Positions 1 through 9,519 are shown, counted from the first letter of the stretch. The stretch is DNA of 64,000 nt from Sphingomonas sp. Leaf208 (GCF_001421415.1 NZ_LMKH01000036.1:10611-74610); one strand, 5' to 3'. The notes: generated by a model not told the origin, from the letters alone. Program-made: numbers and translations.

Positions 1-33
1 CACCCTTCCCACGGCCAAGCGGCCGCGGGCCCC

Positions 34-64
34 TTCCCTCTCCCCGTAGGGGCTAGGGAGGAAG
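34..64. repeat. GC-rich hairpin downstream of tsf
   Basis: A pyrimidine-rich arm (CCTTCCCTCTCCCC) is followed after GTA by a nearly complementary purine-rich arm. It lies just past the tsf stop codon. It could be the tsf transcription end, although no clear T-run follows on the minus strand, or a half-copy of the purine/pyrimidine-rich palindromic family seen elsewhere in the window. Confidence 0.5.
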
Positions 65-69
65 TCGGC

Positions 70-1002
70 TTACGCCTGTGGCACGCCCGAAGCAGCAGCA
101 ACCTCGGCTGCGAAGTCGGACTGCTCCTTCTCGATGCCCTCGCCGAGCTGGAAGCGGACATAGTCCACCAGCTTGATCTCGGCACCCGCATCCTTGCCGG
201 CCTTGGCAACGACGTCGGAGATCTTGGTCTTGCCGTCCATCACGAACAGCTGGCTGACCAGAGCATGCTCCTTGCGGTACTTGGCGATGCCGCCCTCAAC
301 CATCTTGGCGATGATGTCGGCAGGCTTGCCCGACTCGGCGGCCTTTTCGGTCGCGATCGCGCGCTCGCGCTCGATCTCGGACTCGTCGAGGTCGGCTTCG
401 TTCAATGCCTTCGGGAACGCGGCTGCGATGTGCATCGCGAGCTGCTTGCCGAGTGCCTGGAGAACCTCGTCCGAAGCCTCCGACTCGAGCGCGACGAGAA
501 CGCCGATCTTGCCGAGGCCGGGAGCCGCTGCATTGTGGATGTACGGAACGACCGCCCCCTTGCTGACTTCCAGCGTGCGCGAGCGGCGCAGCGACTGGTT
601 CTCGCCGATCGTCGCGACGTTGTTCGTCAGGACTTCCTCGACCGTCTTGCCCGATGGCATCGCCTGCGACTTCAGCGCCTCGATGTCGCCGCCGGTTGCG
701 AGCGCGATCTGGGTCACGTCACGGACGAACGACTGGAACTGGTCGTTCTTGGCGACGAAATCGGTCTCCGAATTGACCTCGACCGCTGCGCCCTTGGTGC
801 CCGACACGGCGACGCCGACCAGGCCCTCGGCCGCGGTACGACTGGACTTCTTGGCAGCGGCCGCGAGCCCCTTGGTGCGCAGCCAATCCATTGCCTGCTC
901 CATGTCGCCGGCATTCTCGCTCAGCGCCTTCTTGCAATCCATCATGCCCGCGCCGCTCTTCTCGCGCAGATCCTTGACCATTGCTGCCGTGATATCGGCC
1001 AT
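70..1002 (-). CDS. tsf: Translation elongation factor Ts
   Basis: EF-Ts, the guanine-nucleotide exchange factor that recycles EF-Tu in the cytoplasm. The 310-residue protein has the family N-terminus (UBA-like region with SGAGMMDCKKAL near residues 17-28) and the conserved TDFVAKN near residue 80 that contacts EF-Tu. The length is normal. It lies 89 bp downstream of rpsB on the same strand, the usual rpsB-tsf order, so the two are probably co-transcribed. Identification is secure. Confidence 0.97.
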   Translation of the reverse strand: MADITAAMVKDLREKSGAGMMDCKKALSENAGDMEQAMDWLRTKGLAAAAKKSSRTAAEGLVGVAVSGTKGAAVEVNSETDFVAKNDQFQSFVRDVTQIALATGGDIEALKSQAMPSGKTVEEVLTNNVATIGENQSLRRSRTLEVSKGAVVPYIHNAAAPGLGKIGVLVALESEASDEVLQALGKQLAMHIAAAFPKALNEADLDESEIERERAIATEKAAESGKPADIIAKMVEGGIAKYRKEHALVSQLFVMDGKTKISDVVAKAGKDAGAEIKLVDYVRFQLGEGIEKEQSDFAAEVAAASGVPQA

Positions 1003-1091
1003 GTCTCTAATCCTTTTTAGGTCTGAATATGGTTGCGGGCGAGGCAGAGCTTTCGCCCTACCCCGCCCGCATGACGGTTCGGCGACGACGC

Positions 1092-1946
1092 TTATGCGTC
1101 GATCTGGCGCTCACCCTCGGCTGCCAGCTCGGCAGCGATATCGGCGTTCGCCGCAGTCTCGGTCGTGTCGGCCGAAGCCTCGACGACGGGGTCTGCGCTC
1201 AGCGCCTCTTCCTTCGGCGGCTCGATCATCGCGCCGATGTCGGCACCGGTGCGGCGCTGCTGCTCCTGGCCGCCGCGCGTCGCTGCGATCGCGATCGCCT
1301 CGCAGTACAGGCGGATGGCGCGGGCTGCGTCGTCATTCGCGGGAACCGGGAAGGCGATGCCGTCCGGCGACACGTTCGAATCGAGGATCGCGACGACGGG
1401 AATACCCAGCGTGTTGGCTTCCTTGATCGCCAGCTCTTCCTTGTTCGCGTCGATCACGAACATTACGTCGGGAATGCCGCCCATGTCACGGATGCCGCCG
1501 AGCGAAAGCTCAAGCTTGTCCTTCTCGCGGGTGAGCTGAAGGACTTCCTTCTTGGTCAGGCCGACGGTGTCGCCCGACAGCATTTCCTCGAGCGTCTTGA
1601 GACGCTTGATCGAACCCGAGATAGTCTTCCAGTTGGTGAGCATGCCGCCCAGCCAGCGATGGTTGACGAAATGCTGGCCCGAACGACGCGCTGCGTCTGC
1701 GACAGGCTCCTGCGCCTGGCGCTTGGTGCCGACGAACAGGACCTTGCCACCACCGGCAACAGCCGACGAGACGAATTCGAGCGCGCGCGCGAACAGCGGC
1801 ACGGTCTGCGAAAGGTCGAGGATGTGGACGCCGTTACGATCACCGAAGATGTAAGGCTTCATCTTGGGGTTCCACCGATGAGTCTGGTGGCCGAAATGCG
1901 CGCCCGTTTCGATGAGCTGCTGCATGGAGACGACTGGAGCCGCCAT
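1092..1946 (-). CDS. rpsB: 30S ribosomal protein S2
   Basis: Structural protein of the small ribosomal subunit. The N-terminus carries the S2 signature (ETGAHFGHQTHRWNPKM, residues about 13-29), and LFVGTKRQAQEPV and HFVNHRWLGGMLTN follow in order. At 284 residues it has the longer, acidic and alanine-rich C-terminal tail common in alphaproteobacteria. The start is preceded by GGAAGG. It leads the rpsB-tsf unit. Confidence 0.97.
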   Translation of the reverse strand: MAAPVVSMQQLIETGAHFGHQTHRWNPKMKPYIFGDRNGVHILDLSQTVPLFARALEFVSSAVAGGGKVLFVGTKRQAQEPVADAARRSGQHFVNHRWLGGMLTNWKTISGSIKRLKTLEEMLSGDTVGLTKKEVLQLTREKDKLELSLGGIRDMGGIPDVMFVIDANKEELAIKEANTLGIPVVAILDSNVSPDGIAFPVPANDDAARAIRLYCEAIAIAATRGGQEQQRRTGADIGAMIEPPKEEALSADPVVEASADTTETAANADIAAELAAEGERQIDA

Positions 1947-2271
1947 AGGGATATATCCTTCCGGTTGTGCCTCTGGGAAGCGGATGACGTCGTGGCCGAA
2001 TGACCGTGACGCACCGGGCTATGATGCCTCCCATGCGGGGTTAGAGGCGCGGCCCTTAGCGTGGCTCTATTCGAAAAGCAATCGCACAAGGGCCGCTTGA
2101 CTCATGGAACGCAATGAGAACATAAAGGGCTCAGAGGGGAACAGATGTTCGACTCGGCGCAGAATCACCCCGGCATGACGGGATTCGAAATGCGACGAGT
2201 GGAACGATGTTTCTGACCAAGTGTTTGCGGATATTAGGAATTTGTTCGCAACTCATAGGAAGGCGGACGTG
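1947..2271. other. Gene-free stretch between rpsB and a small membrane gene
   Basis: About 325 bp that must contain the rpsB promoter (minus strand) and the promoter for the small plus-strand gene. I see no convincing -35/-10 pair. A GAAC-N4-GTTC dyad lies at 2139-2150. No RNA gene or repeat family was recognised. Confidence 0.4.
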
Positions 2272-2505
2272 ATGTTGGTTCTGAGCTTCATGGTTTTTGC
2301 TGGTGCATTCGCGGTCGCGGGCATGATGATCGTCTCGTCGATCGCGCCGCAGTGGGACCGTATCGTCCGCCTCGCGATGGGCAACGTCGAACCCGCGTTC
2401 CAGCCGCTCCGCACGCTGGCGGTTGCGGAGCGCCGGATCGCGGTCAGGCGTTGGGCCTCGACGTCGGCTCCGGTGCCCGCCCGCCGCTGGAACGCTGCCG
2501 CCTGA
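2272..2505 (+). CDS. Small single-pass membrane protein, unknown function
   Basis: I do not recognise this 77-residue protein. An N-terminal hydrophobic stretch of about 22 residues (VLSFMVFAGAFAVAGMMIV) predicts one transmembrane helix or an uncleaved signal anchor, followed by a basic, soluble tail. The ATG at 2272 is chosen because AGGAAGG lies about 8 bases upstream; a GTG at 2221 would add 17 residues with no visible ribosome site. The last 62 bp overlap, tail to tail, the 3' end of pssA on the other strand, so the C-terminus may be constrained by pssA. Confidence 0.55.
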   Translation: MLVLSFMVFAGAFAVAGMMIVSSIAPQWDRIVRLAMGNVEPAFQPLRTLAVAERRIAVRRWASTSAPVPARRWNAAA

Positions 2506-3295
2506 TCTTGGCGTAGCTCGCGATGCTGAATGGCATCGAGAGTAGGTAGAGCACGCAGATGATGCTGAGCGTATGCCACGGCGCGCTCACGATGGCGGCG
2601 CCGAGCAGCACGACGAGCGCGATGGCTTCGAACCGGATGTTGCTGCGGAGTTTGACCGAACTCCACGAATAGGTGGCGATACTCGACACCATCAGCAACG
2701 CGACGAACGCGACCCAAGGCGCCACGAAGTACGGTGACGCGAATTTGGGCTCGTCGGTCCAAAACCAGAAAAACATCGGCATCAGGGCCAGCCCTGCGCC
2801 CGCCGGAGCCGGAACGCCGGTGAGGAAGCCCGCCGACTTGTGCGGCTGGTGGCTCTCGTCGATCTTGGCGTTGAAGCGCGCGAGACGCAGCGCGCAGAAC
2901 ACGGCGAGGATCAACGAACAGATCCAGCCGACGCGCGGCAAAGCCGTCAGGGACCAGAGATAGACGATTAGGGCAGGTGCAACGCCGAACGAGATCGCGT
3001 CGGACAGCGAATCGAGTTCGGCACCGAACCGGCTTTCACCGTGCAGCATCCGGGCAATCCGACCATCCAGGCCGTCGAGCACGCCCGCGACCATGATCAT
3101 CGCGACGGCGCTTTCCCATTGTCCACCGATCGCGAACCGCACGCCACTCAGACCTGAACACAGGGCTAGCGCGGTAACGGCGTTGGGGGCGACGGCGCGC
3201 AGAGGAAGTCCGCGCGGTGCACGCCGCGTGCGACCGAACCGGCCACGGCCTCGCTCTTCGATCGAGTCGTCGTCGATCCCGTCGCGATTGATCAC
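2444..3295 (-). CDS. pssA: CDP-diacylglycerol--serine O-phosphatidyltransferase
   Basis: Makes phosphatidylserine from CDP-diacylglycerol and serine in the inner membrane, the first step to phosphatidylethanolamine. The CDP-alcohol phosphotransferase motif (D-G-x2-A-R-x8-G-x3-D-x3-D) is complete, beginning at Asp77. Several hydrophobic helices follow. The N-terminus is Arg-rich and cytoplasmic. The GTG start overlaps the psd stop (GTGA), giving translational coupling in a psd-pssA operon. The length of 283 residues is normal for the membrane-bound type II enzyme. Confidence 0.94.
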   Translation of the reverse strand: MINRDGIDDDSIEERGRGRFGRTRRAPRGLPLRAVAPNAVTALALCSGLSGVRFAIGGQWESAVAMIMVAGVLDGLDGRIARMLHGESRFGAELDSLSDAISFGVAPALIVYLWSLTALPRVGWICSLILAVFCALRLARFNAKIDESHQPHKSAGFLTGVPAPAGAGLALMPMFFWFWTDEPKFASPYFVAPWVAFVALLMVSSIATYSWSSVKLRSNIRFEAIALVVLLGAAIVSAPWHTLSIICVLYLLSMPFSIASYAKIRRQRSSGGRAPEPTSRPNA

Positions 3296-4020
3296 TGGGC
3301 GATACCGCCGACTGGAACGCCACCGACGCGGCCGAGAACGGTCTCGCCCGCGATGCTGCGCTGGCCGAGGCAGACCTGCGGCACGACGTGGTCGGGCAGG
3401 TACACGTCGACTCGGCTGCCGAACCGGATCAGGCCGATGCGCTGGCCGACCGCGACCATGTCGCCGGCCTTCACGAAGCCGAGGATGCGGCGCGCGACCA
3501 GGCCGGCGATCTGCGTGAAGCCGATCCGCATGCCGTTGCGATCTTCGACGACAAAATGCTGGCGCTCGTTCTCGTCGCTCGCCTTGTCGAGGTCCGCGTT
3601 AAGAAACTTGCCCGAAATGTAGACCACCTGGCGGATCGTACCGGCGATCGGCGTGCGATTGATGTGCACGTCGAACACCGACATGAAGATCGACACGCGG
3701 ACCAGCGGCGCATCGCCGAGACCGTTCTCGCCGGCGAGCTCGCGCGGGATCGGTACGCGCTGGATCATCGTGATCAGCCCGTCTGCGGGGGCGACGATCA
3801 GGCCTTCGCCCTGAGGAGTCGTGCGGATCGGATCGCGGAAGAACGTCGCGACCCAGATCACGACGCCCACCATTGGCCAGAACAGCACGTGGCTGACGAT
3901 CGTCAGCAGCAGCGTGATGCCGGTCGCGATCGCGACGTATTTGTGGCCCTCTGGATGGACTGCGGGAAATCGCCATTTGACCGTGGAGGTCGTGACGGGC
4001 GGCTTGTCGAGCGATGCCAT
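3292..4020 (-). CDS. psd: Phosphatidylserine decarboxylase proenzyme
   Basis: Decarboxylates phosphatidylserine to phosphatidylethanolamine; works with PssA encoded immediately downstream. From the ATG at 4020 the protein has 242 residues, with a transmembrane hairpin at about residues 25-60. The self-cleavage site is Gly201-Ser202 in the FGSRVDVYLP context, where the serine becomes the pyruvoyl group. It is the short alphaproteobacterial type. The frame stays open upstream to 4257, but the 4020 start matches the family N-terminus and leaves room for the divergent icd promoter. Confidence 0.93.
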   Translation of the reverse strand: MASLDKPPVTTSTVKWRFPAVHPEGHKYVAIATGITLLLTIVSHVLFWPMVGVVIWVATFFRDPIRTTPQGEGLIVAPADGLITMIQRVPIPRELAGENGLGDAPLVRVSIFMSVFDVHINRTPIAGTIRQVVYISGKFLNADLDKASDENERQHFVVEDRNGMRIGFTQIAGLVARRILGFVKAGDMVAVGQRIGLIRFGSRVDVYLPDHVVPQVCLGQRSIAGETVLGRVGGVPVGGIAQ

Positions 4021-4162
4021 AACCTGCGGGTCTATCCGTGCAGGACGCGCGATACAACGATGAACCGGCTTTTCCTTGCAGCACCAACGGTTGGCCAGTG
4101 GTTGATCGCCGCGGCATGCTCCCCTAGACGCTCCCCAACCCCCTCCCCCGAAGGACCCGGAT

Positions 4163-5383
4163 ATGGCGAAGATCAAGGTAAAGAATCCGATCGTGGAGAT
4201 CGATGGCGACGAGATGACCCGGATCATCTGGGAATGGATCCGCGAGCGCCTGATCAAGCCGTATCTCGATATCCAGCTCGATTATTACGATCTCGGCGTC
4301 GAGCATCGCGACGCGACCGACGATCAGGTCACGATCGACAGCGCGCTCGCCACGCAGAAGCACGGCGTCGCGGTGAAGTGCGCGACGATCACGCCCGACG
4401 AGCAGCGTGTCACCGAGTTCGGCCTGAAGAAGATGTGGAAGTCGCCGAACGGCACGATCCGCAACATCCTCGGTGGCACCATCTTCCGCGAGCCGATCGT
4501 GATCAAGAACGTGCCCCGCCTGATCCCGGGCTGGACGCACCCGATCGTCGTCGGCCGTCACGCATTCGGCGATCAGTATCGCGCGACCGACTATCTGATC
4601 CCGGGTCCGGGCAAGCTGCGTCTCGTCTTCGAAGGCGACGACGGCCAGGTCATCGACCGCGAGGTGTTCCAGTTCCCGTCGGCGGGCGTCGCGATGGCGA
4701 TGTACAACCTCGACGATTCGATCCGCGATTTCGCGCGCGCCTCGATGCACTACGGTCTCAACCTGAAGTGGCCGGTGTACCTGTCGACGAAGAACACAAT
4801 CCTCAAGGCCTATGACGGCCGCTTCAAGGATCTGTTCGCCGAGGTGTTCGAGGCCGAGTTCAAGGACAAGTTCAAGGAAGCCGGCATCGTCTACGAGCAT
4901 CGCCTGATCGACGACATGGTCGCATCCGCGCTGAAGTGGAACGGCGAGTTCGTCTGGGCGTGCAAGAACTACGACGGCGACGTTCAGTCGGATCAGGTCG
5001 CACAGGGCTTCGGCTCGCTAGGCCTGATGACCTCGATCCTGCTGACCCCGGATGGCAAGACCGTCGAGGCCGAGGCGGCGCACGGCACCGTCACGCGTCA
5101 CTTCCGCATGCACGAGCAGGGCAAGGCGACCTCGACCAACCCGATCGCGTCGATCTTCGCATGGACCGGCGGCCTGAAGTACCGCGGCAAGTTCGACGAC
5201 ACGCCCGACGTGACGAAGTTCGCCGAGACGCTCGAGCGCGTCTGCGTCCAGACGGTGGAGAACGGCCACATGACTAAGGATCTCGCGATCCTGATCGGCC
5301 CCGACCAGCCCTGGATGACGACCGAGCAGTTCTTCGAGCAGGTCCGCTCGAACCTCGAAACCGAAATGGCCAACTGGGCCTGA
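4163..5383 (+). CDS. icd: Isocitrate dehydrogenase (NADP+), eukaryote-like type
   Basis: Oxidative decarboxylation of isocitrate to 2-oxoglutarate in the TCA cycle. The 406-residue protein has the homodimeric type II layout, beginning with VEIDGDEMTRIIW and carrying STNPIASIFAWTGGL near residues 323-337. This is the form shared with eukaryotic cytosolic and mitochondrial enzymes and common in alphaproteobacteria. GAAGGA precedes the ATG. It is transcribed divergently from psd and ends at a strong terminator hairpin. NADP specificity is assumed from the subfamily. Confidence 0.95.
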   Translation: MAKIKVKNPIVEIDGDEMTRIIWEWIRERLIKPYLDIQLDYYDLGVEHRDATDDQVTIDSALATQKHGVAVKCATITPDEQRVTEFGLKKMWKSPNGTIRNILGGTIFREPIVIKNVPRLIPGWTHPIVVGRHAFGDQYRATDYLIPGPGKLRLVFEGDDGQVIDREVFQFPSAGVAMAMYNLDDSIRDFARASMHYGLNLKWPVYLSTKNTILKAYDGRFKDLFAEVFEAEFKDKFKEAGIVYEHRLIDDMVASALKWNGEFVWACKNYDGDVQSDQVAQGFGSLGLMTSILLTPDGKTVEAEAAHGTVTRHFRMHEQGKATSTNPIASIFAWTGGLKYRGKFDDTPDVTKFAETLERVCVQTVENGHMTKDLAILIGPDQPWMTTEQFFEQVRSNLETEMANWA

Positions 5384-5444
5384 TCTGGCACCCGTATCCG
5401 ACCAGGTCTTCCTGGACTCCCGATACGACTGTGACGATGCTGGA

Positions 5445-5473
5445 CCCAGGGCGAGATGATCGCCCTGGGTTTT
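5445..5473 (+). terminator. Rho-independent terminator of icd
   Basis: A perfect hairpin (CCCAGGGCGA, loop GATGA, TCGCCCTGGG) followed by TTTTGCTTT, 60 bp after the icd stop codon. Confidence 0.9.
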
Positions 5474-5506
5474 GCTTTGCGTTCGCTGTTCTTGGGGGAC
5501 CATTTC

Positions 5507-5995
5507 ATGCCGATCGACAAGAACAACTATGCGTGGCTGGATGGCCTCGGCACGCTTCCGCGCATCATCGTCGAGTCGCGAGCGCTTGTCGGCATACTCG
5601 AGACGCCGGGCTCCGCGAACAACAGCGTCATTATCGGCTGGGCAAAGGAAGTTGGCGGCTCCGTCGAAAAGACATACACCGCCGACTCCGTACCATGGTG
5701 CGGGCTGTTCATGGCGTTGGTCGCGCGAAGGGCTGGAAAGACACCCCCCGTCGATCCGCTATGGGCGTTGAACTGGGGCAAGTTCGGAGAGCGCGCCGGG
5801 CAACCCATGCTGGGCGACGTTCTAACGTTCATACGACCTGGTGGCGGACATGTGGCGCTGTACGTCGGTGAGGACGGCGACCATTATCATGTGATCAACG
5901 GCAACATTTCCGATCAGGTGTGCTTTTCCCGTATCGAAAAGACCCGGCTGCGAGCTGCACTGCGAACGCCGTACATGACCACCCCCGGCAGCTGA
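5507..5995 (+). CDS. NlpC/P60-like small protein (TIGR02594-type)
   Basis: A 162-residue protein resembling the TIGR02594 group of putative cysteine peptidases or amidases. The likely catalytic cysteine is in VPWCGLFMA and the histidine in GGGHVALYVG, as in the NlpC/P60 and CHAP folds that cut peptidoglycan peptides. No signal peptide or membrane segment is visible. The ATG at 5507 follows TTGGGGGAC at good spacing; a longer frame from 5456 would start inside the icd terminator. It is a monocistron between icd and a cation antiporter. Relatives occur in phages and as stand-alone chromosomal genes; the role here is not established. Confidence 0.7.
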   Translation: MPIDKNNYAWLDGLGTLPRIIVESRALVGILETPGSANNSVIIGWAKEVGGSVEKTYTADSVPWCGLFMALVARRAGKTPPVDPLWALNWGKFGERAGQPMLGDVLTFIRPGGGHVALYVGEDGDHYHVINGNISDQVCFSRIEKTRLRAALRTPYMTTPGS

Positions 5996-6085
5996 AACCG
6001 TACGTGCTTACCGCTGAGGGCAGACTTTCACCGAACCCAAGCTAATATCTTTATAACTCGCATCGACTGTGCCTAGTGTGTTGCC

Positions 6086-7864
6086 ATGGCATTACGGCTC
6101 GACAATCAAGGTTTCAGCGACGCGCTCGTCATTCTCGGCGCGGCGGGCCTCGTCATTCCCGCGTTCGCGCGGTTCCGGGTCAGCCCGGTTATCGGTTTCA
6201 TCCTGGTCGGCCTGCTGGTCGGCCCCGCCGGGCTAGGCTCGCTCACCGGCTCCGCGCCGTGGTTGTATTATCTGACCATCTCCAACCCGGAATCGATCGA
6301 ACCGTTCGCCGAATTTGGGATCATCCTGCTGTTGTTCTCGATCGGCCTCGAACTCTCGTTCAAGCGGTTATGGTCGATGAAGCGACTGGTGTTCGGCACC
6401 GGCGCCGCCGAACTCATCGGCTCGGCGCTGATCATCGGCACGGCGCTGCACTTCATCGGCCAGGAATGGGCGGGCGCGATGGGGCTCGGGTTCGCGCTCG
6501 CGCTCTCCTCGACAGCATTAGTCCTGCCACTTGTGGGCACGACGGGTGCGGTCGGGCGTGGTGCCTTCGCTATGCTGTTGTTCGAGGATCTGGCGCTCGT
6601 CCCGATCATCTTCGTGCTCGGTGCACTCGCCCCGACCGCGAGCGCGGACGGCTGGTCGAATATCGCCGGCGTCGCGCTACGCGGTGGGCTGACCGTGGTC
6701 GCGATGTATATCGGCGGTCGGATCGTCCTGCCCCGGCTGTTCGGCCAAGCCGCGCGAACCAAGAGTCCCGAACTCTTCCTCGCCGCGTCGCTGCTAGTGG
6801 TGATCGTTGCTAGCGTAGCGACCACAGCCGCGGGGCTGTCGCCTATCGTTGGTGCGCTGCTGGCCGGGCTGTTGATCGCGGAGACCGAGTATCACAGCGA
6901 GGTCGAGGTCATCACCGCGCCGTTCAAGGGCCTCGCGCTCGGCGTGTTCCTGATTACCGTCGGCATGAGCCTCGACCTGCGCCTGATCGGGCAGAACTGG
7001 CCTTCGCTGCTGCTCGCGGTGAGCGGCGTGGTTGCGACCAAGGCGATCGTCACGTTCCTGTTCCTGCGCGTCGCCAATTCGCGGCGCGGGGTCGCGGCCG
7101 AAACGGGCCTGCTGATGGGAAGCCCGTCGGAGACCACGCTGATCGTACTCGCCACGGCGGCGCAGGCGCAGCTGATCCTCCCTTCGACGGCGTCCTTCTG
7201 GCAGACCGTTACGGCGATCGGCCTGACGATCACGCCGTTGCTGGCCAAGCTCGGCCGCACCGTCTCGCGCCAGCTCGAAAGCCGCTCGACGGCCGATGCT
7301 GGGGATATCGAGATCGATGACGACGGCCCCGGCACGGTCGTCATCGGCTTCGGCCGGGTTGGCCGCATGGTCGCGGACATGCTGGCCGTCCACGGGCAGA
7401 AATACGTCGCGGTCGAGGCGGATATCGATTCAGTGGAAGAGGCCCGCATGCTGGGCCACCCGGTATTGTTTGGTGACGTCGCCCGCCCCGAACTGGTCGA
7501 ACGATTGAAGCTGCATACCGCCAAGGCGTTAATCCTGACGATGGACGACCCGGTGCTGACGGTTCGGCTTGCGCGGCGGGTACGAGCTTTGGCACCAGAC
7601 CTGCCGATCGTCGCGCGCGCGCGCGATACGGCGCATGCGGCGGAACTGTACCGCGCCGGCGTAACCGACGCCGTGCCGGAGACGCTGGAAAGTTCGCTGC
7701 AACTGGCCGAAGCTGTGCTCGTCGATCTTGGCGTGGCGATGGGGCCGGTGATCGCCTCGATCCACGAGAAGCGCGACGAGCTTCGCCAGGAGATCAAGGC
7801 GGCGGCGGACATGATCGTCGAGCCGCGGATCAGGAAAGCAAAGCGGACGCCCCGCGCGGCCTAG
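6086..7864 (+). CDS. CPA2-family cation:proton antiporter with RCK domain (KefB/YbaL-like)
   Basis: Probable K+/H+ antiporter of the inner membrane. Residues about 1-390 form a hydrophobic Na+/H+-exchanger domain with roughly a dozen helices. A TrkA-N/RCK nucleotide-binding domain begins with the Rossmann motif VVIGFGRVGR at about residue 415 and runs to about 530. A charged C-terminal tail follows. The length of 592 residues fits KefB, KefC and YbaL; I cannot choose among them. No KefF/KefG ancillary subunit lies beside it. Confidence 0.87.
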   Translation: MALRLDNQGFSDALVILGAAGLVIPAFARFRVSPVIGFILVGLLVGPAGLGSLTGSAPWLYYLTISNPESIEPFAEFGIILLLFSIGLELSFKRLWSMKRLVFGTGAAELIGSALIIGTALHFIGQEWAGAMGLGFALALSSTALVLPLVGTTGAVGRGAFAMLLFEDLALVPIIFVLGALAPTASADGWSNIAGVALRGGLTVVAMYIGGRIVLPRLFGQAARTKSPELFLAASLLVVIVASVATTAAGLSPIVGALLAGLLIAETEYHSEVEVITAPFKGLALGVFLITVGMSLDLRLIGQNWPSLLLAVSGVVATKAIVTFLFLRVANSRRGVAAETGLLMGSPSETTLIVLATAAQAQLILPSTASFWQTVTAIGLTITPLLAKLGRTVSRQLESRSTADAGDIEIDDDGPGTVVIGFGRVGRMVADMLAVHGQKYVAVEADIDSVEEARMLGHPVLFGDVARPELVERLKLHTAKALILTMDDPVLTVRLARRVRALAPDLPIVARARDTAHAAELYRAGVTDAVPETLESSLQLAEAVLVDLGVAMGPVIASIHEKRDELRQEIKAAADMIVEPRIRKAKRTPRAA

Positions 7865-7907
7865 TATCGCACGAGGCGTCGGCCATGAACGGGCCTGAGC
7901 GAATTGA

Positions 7908-9500
7908 TCAGGCGGCGGCGAGCGCGAAATCCTTGAAGCGTTCACGGAGTGCGGTCTTGAGCAGTTTGCCCGTCGCGGTGTGCGGCAGGTCTTCGACGAA
8001 GACGATCGCGTCGGGGAGCCACCATTTGGCGACGTGCTTGGCCAGGTGGTCGAGGATCGCCTGTTCGGTGACCTCGCTGCCCGGCTTGCGGACCACCAGC
8101 AACAAAGGACGCTCGTCCCATTTCGGGTGGTAGATGCCGATCGCCGCTGCCTCCGCGATCCCCGGACAGCCGACCGCTGCGTTTTCGAGGTCGACCGAAC
8201 TGATCCATTCGCCGCCGGACTTGATGACGTCCTTCGAGCGGTCGGTGATCTGCATCGTGCCGTCCGCGTGGAGCATCGCGACGTCGCCGGTGTCGAACCA
8301 GCCTTCACCGTCGACTGCGTCCTCGTCGGCGCCGAAATAGCGTTGGACGACCCAGGGGCCGCTAACCTGCAACCGGCCGGCGATCGAGCCGTCGCGGGGG
8401 AGGACGACGCCCTCGTCGTCGATGATGCGGAGTTCTATGCCGAAGGGGACGCTACCCTGTTTGCCGACGAGGTCGAGTTTTTCGTCGTGCGTCATGTCGT
8501 CCCAGTGCGGCGGGTTGAAGCCCGCGGTGCCGATCGGCGAGGTTTCGGTCATCCCCCAGAGGTGCTTCACCGTGGCGCCCATCCCCATGATCCGCTCGAT
8601 CATCGCGCGGGGGGCGGCCGAACCGCCGATCGTCACCTGTTTGAGGTAGCGCGGCGCGTCACCCGAGGCGTCCATGTGGCCGAACATCGCCAGCCAGACG
8701 GTCGGCACGCCGGCGGAGTGCGTGACCTTCTCGTCGTTCATCAGGCGGCACAGCACGGCGGGATCGTTGACCGCGGAGTAGACGACTTTCGCCCCCGACA
8801 GCGCGCAGGCGAACGGCAGGCCCCAGGCGGCGGCGTGGAACATCGGCACGACGGGAAGCACGACCGCGTTGGGGGAGAGATCGAACACCCACGGCGCGAC
8901 CTCGGCCATCGCGTGGATCAGCGTCGAGCGGTGCGTATAGAGCACGCCCTTGGGATTGCCGGTGGTGCCGCTGGTGTAGCAGAGCATGCACGGCTCGCGC
9001 TCCGGGCCCTCGACCCACTCATAGTCGCCGTCCTCGGCGTCGAGCAGCGCCTGGAAGCCGTCGGGGCCGAGATCGTCGAAGCAGACGTAATGCCGAATGC
9101 TGCCCCACTGCCCCCGCAGGCGATCGACGAGCGGCTGGAACGCCTTGTCGTAGAGCATCACGCGGTCTTCGGCGTGGTTGGCGATGTAGACGAGCTGCTC
9201 GTCGAACAGCCGCGGGTTGATCGTGTGGATGACGCCGCCCATGCCGATCGTACCGTACCAGGCGACGAGGTGATGCGCGTGGTTCATCGCCAGCGTTGCG
9301 ACCCGGTCGCCGGGCGCTACGCCGAGCTTTTCGAGCGCTTGAGCCAGTTTGCGGGCGTCGCGCGCGATACCGGCCCAGTCGGTGCGTGTCTCGCGACCGT
9401 CGGCCCAGTAGCTGACGAGTTCCCTCGCGCCATGCTCCCGCGCCGCGTGGTCTATCAGGCGGGGAACACGAAGCTCGAAATCCTGCATTCCACCAAGCAT
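7908..9500 (-). CDS. Acyl-CoA ligase (medium/long-chain fatty acid--CoA ligase)
   Basis: ATP-dependent activation of a carboxylic acid, probably a fatty acid, to its CoA thioester. The adenylate-forming enzyme motifs occur in order: P-loop YTSGTTGNPKG, the A5-like WGMTETSP, the A7 motif GWFDTGDVA, the hinge region DRSKDVIKSGGEW and the C-terminal catalytic lysine in TATGKLLK. The 530-residue length matches the AlkK/FadD-like group. ATG at 9488 (MQDFEL) is an alternative start. It ends convergently with the antiporter gene 43 bp away and sits just downstream of dnaE on the same strand. The substrate cannot be read from the sequence. Confidence 0.9.
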   Translation of the reverse strand: MLGGMQDFELRVPRLIDHAAREHGARELVSYWADGRETRTDWAGIARDARKLAQALEKLGVAPGDRVATLAMNHAHHLVAWYGTIGMGGVIHTINPRLFDEQLVYIANHAEDRVMLYDKAFQPLVDRLRGQWGSIRHYVCFDDLGPDGFQALLDAEDGDYEWVEGPEREPCMLCYTSGTTGNPKGVLYTHRSTLIHAMAEVAPWVFDLSPNAVVLPVVPMFHAAAWGLPFACALSGAKVVYSAVNDPAVLCRLMNDEKVTHSAGVPTVWLAMFGHMDASGDAPRYLKQVTIGGSAAPRAMIERIMGMGATVKHLWGMTETSPIGTAGFNPPHWDDMTHDEKLDLVGKQGSVPFGIELRIIDDEGVVLPRDGSIAGRLQVSGPWVVQRYFGADEDAVDGEGWFDTGDVAMLHADGTMQITDRSKDVIKSGGEWISSVDLENAAVGCPGIAEAAAIGIYHPKWDERPLLLVVRKPGSEVTEQAILDHLAKHVAKWWLPDAIVFVEDLPHTATGKLLKTALRERFKDFALAAA

Positions 9501-9519
9501 TCTCGCTCTCCCAAGCTCG

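Noticed and set aside
2139..2150. GAAC-N4-GTTC dyad as a LexA (SOS) box
   Set aside because: It looks like the Gram-positive LexA site, but alphaproteobacterial LexA usually binds GTTC-N7-GTTC, and the neighbouring genes are not SOS genes. One dyad alone is not enough.
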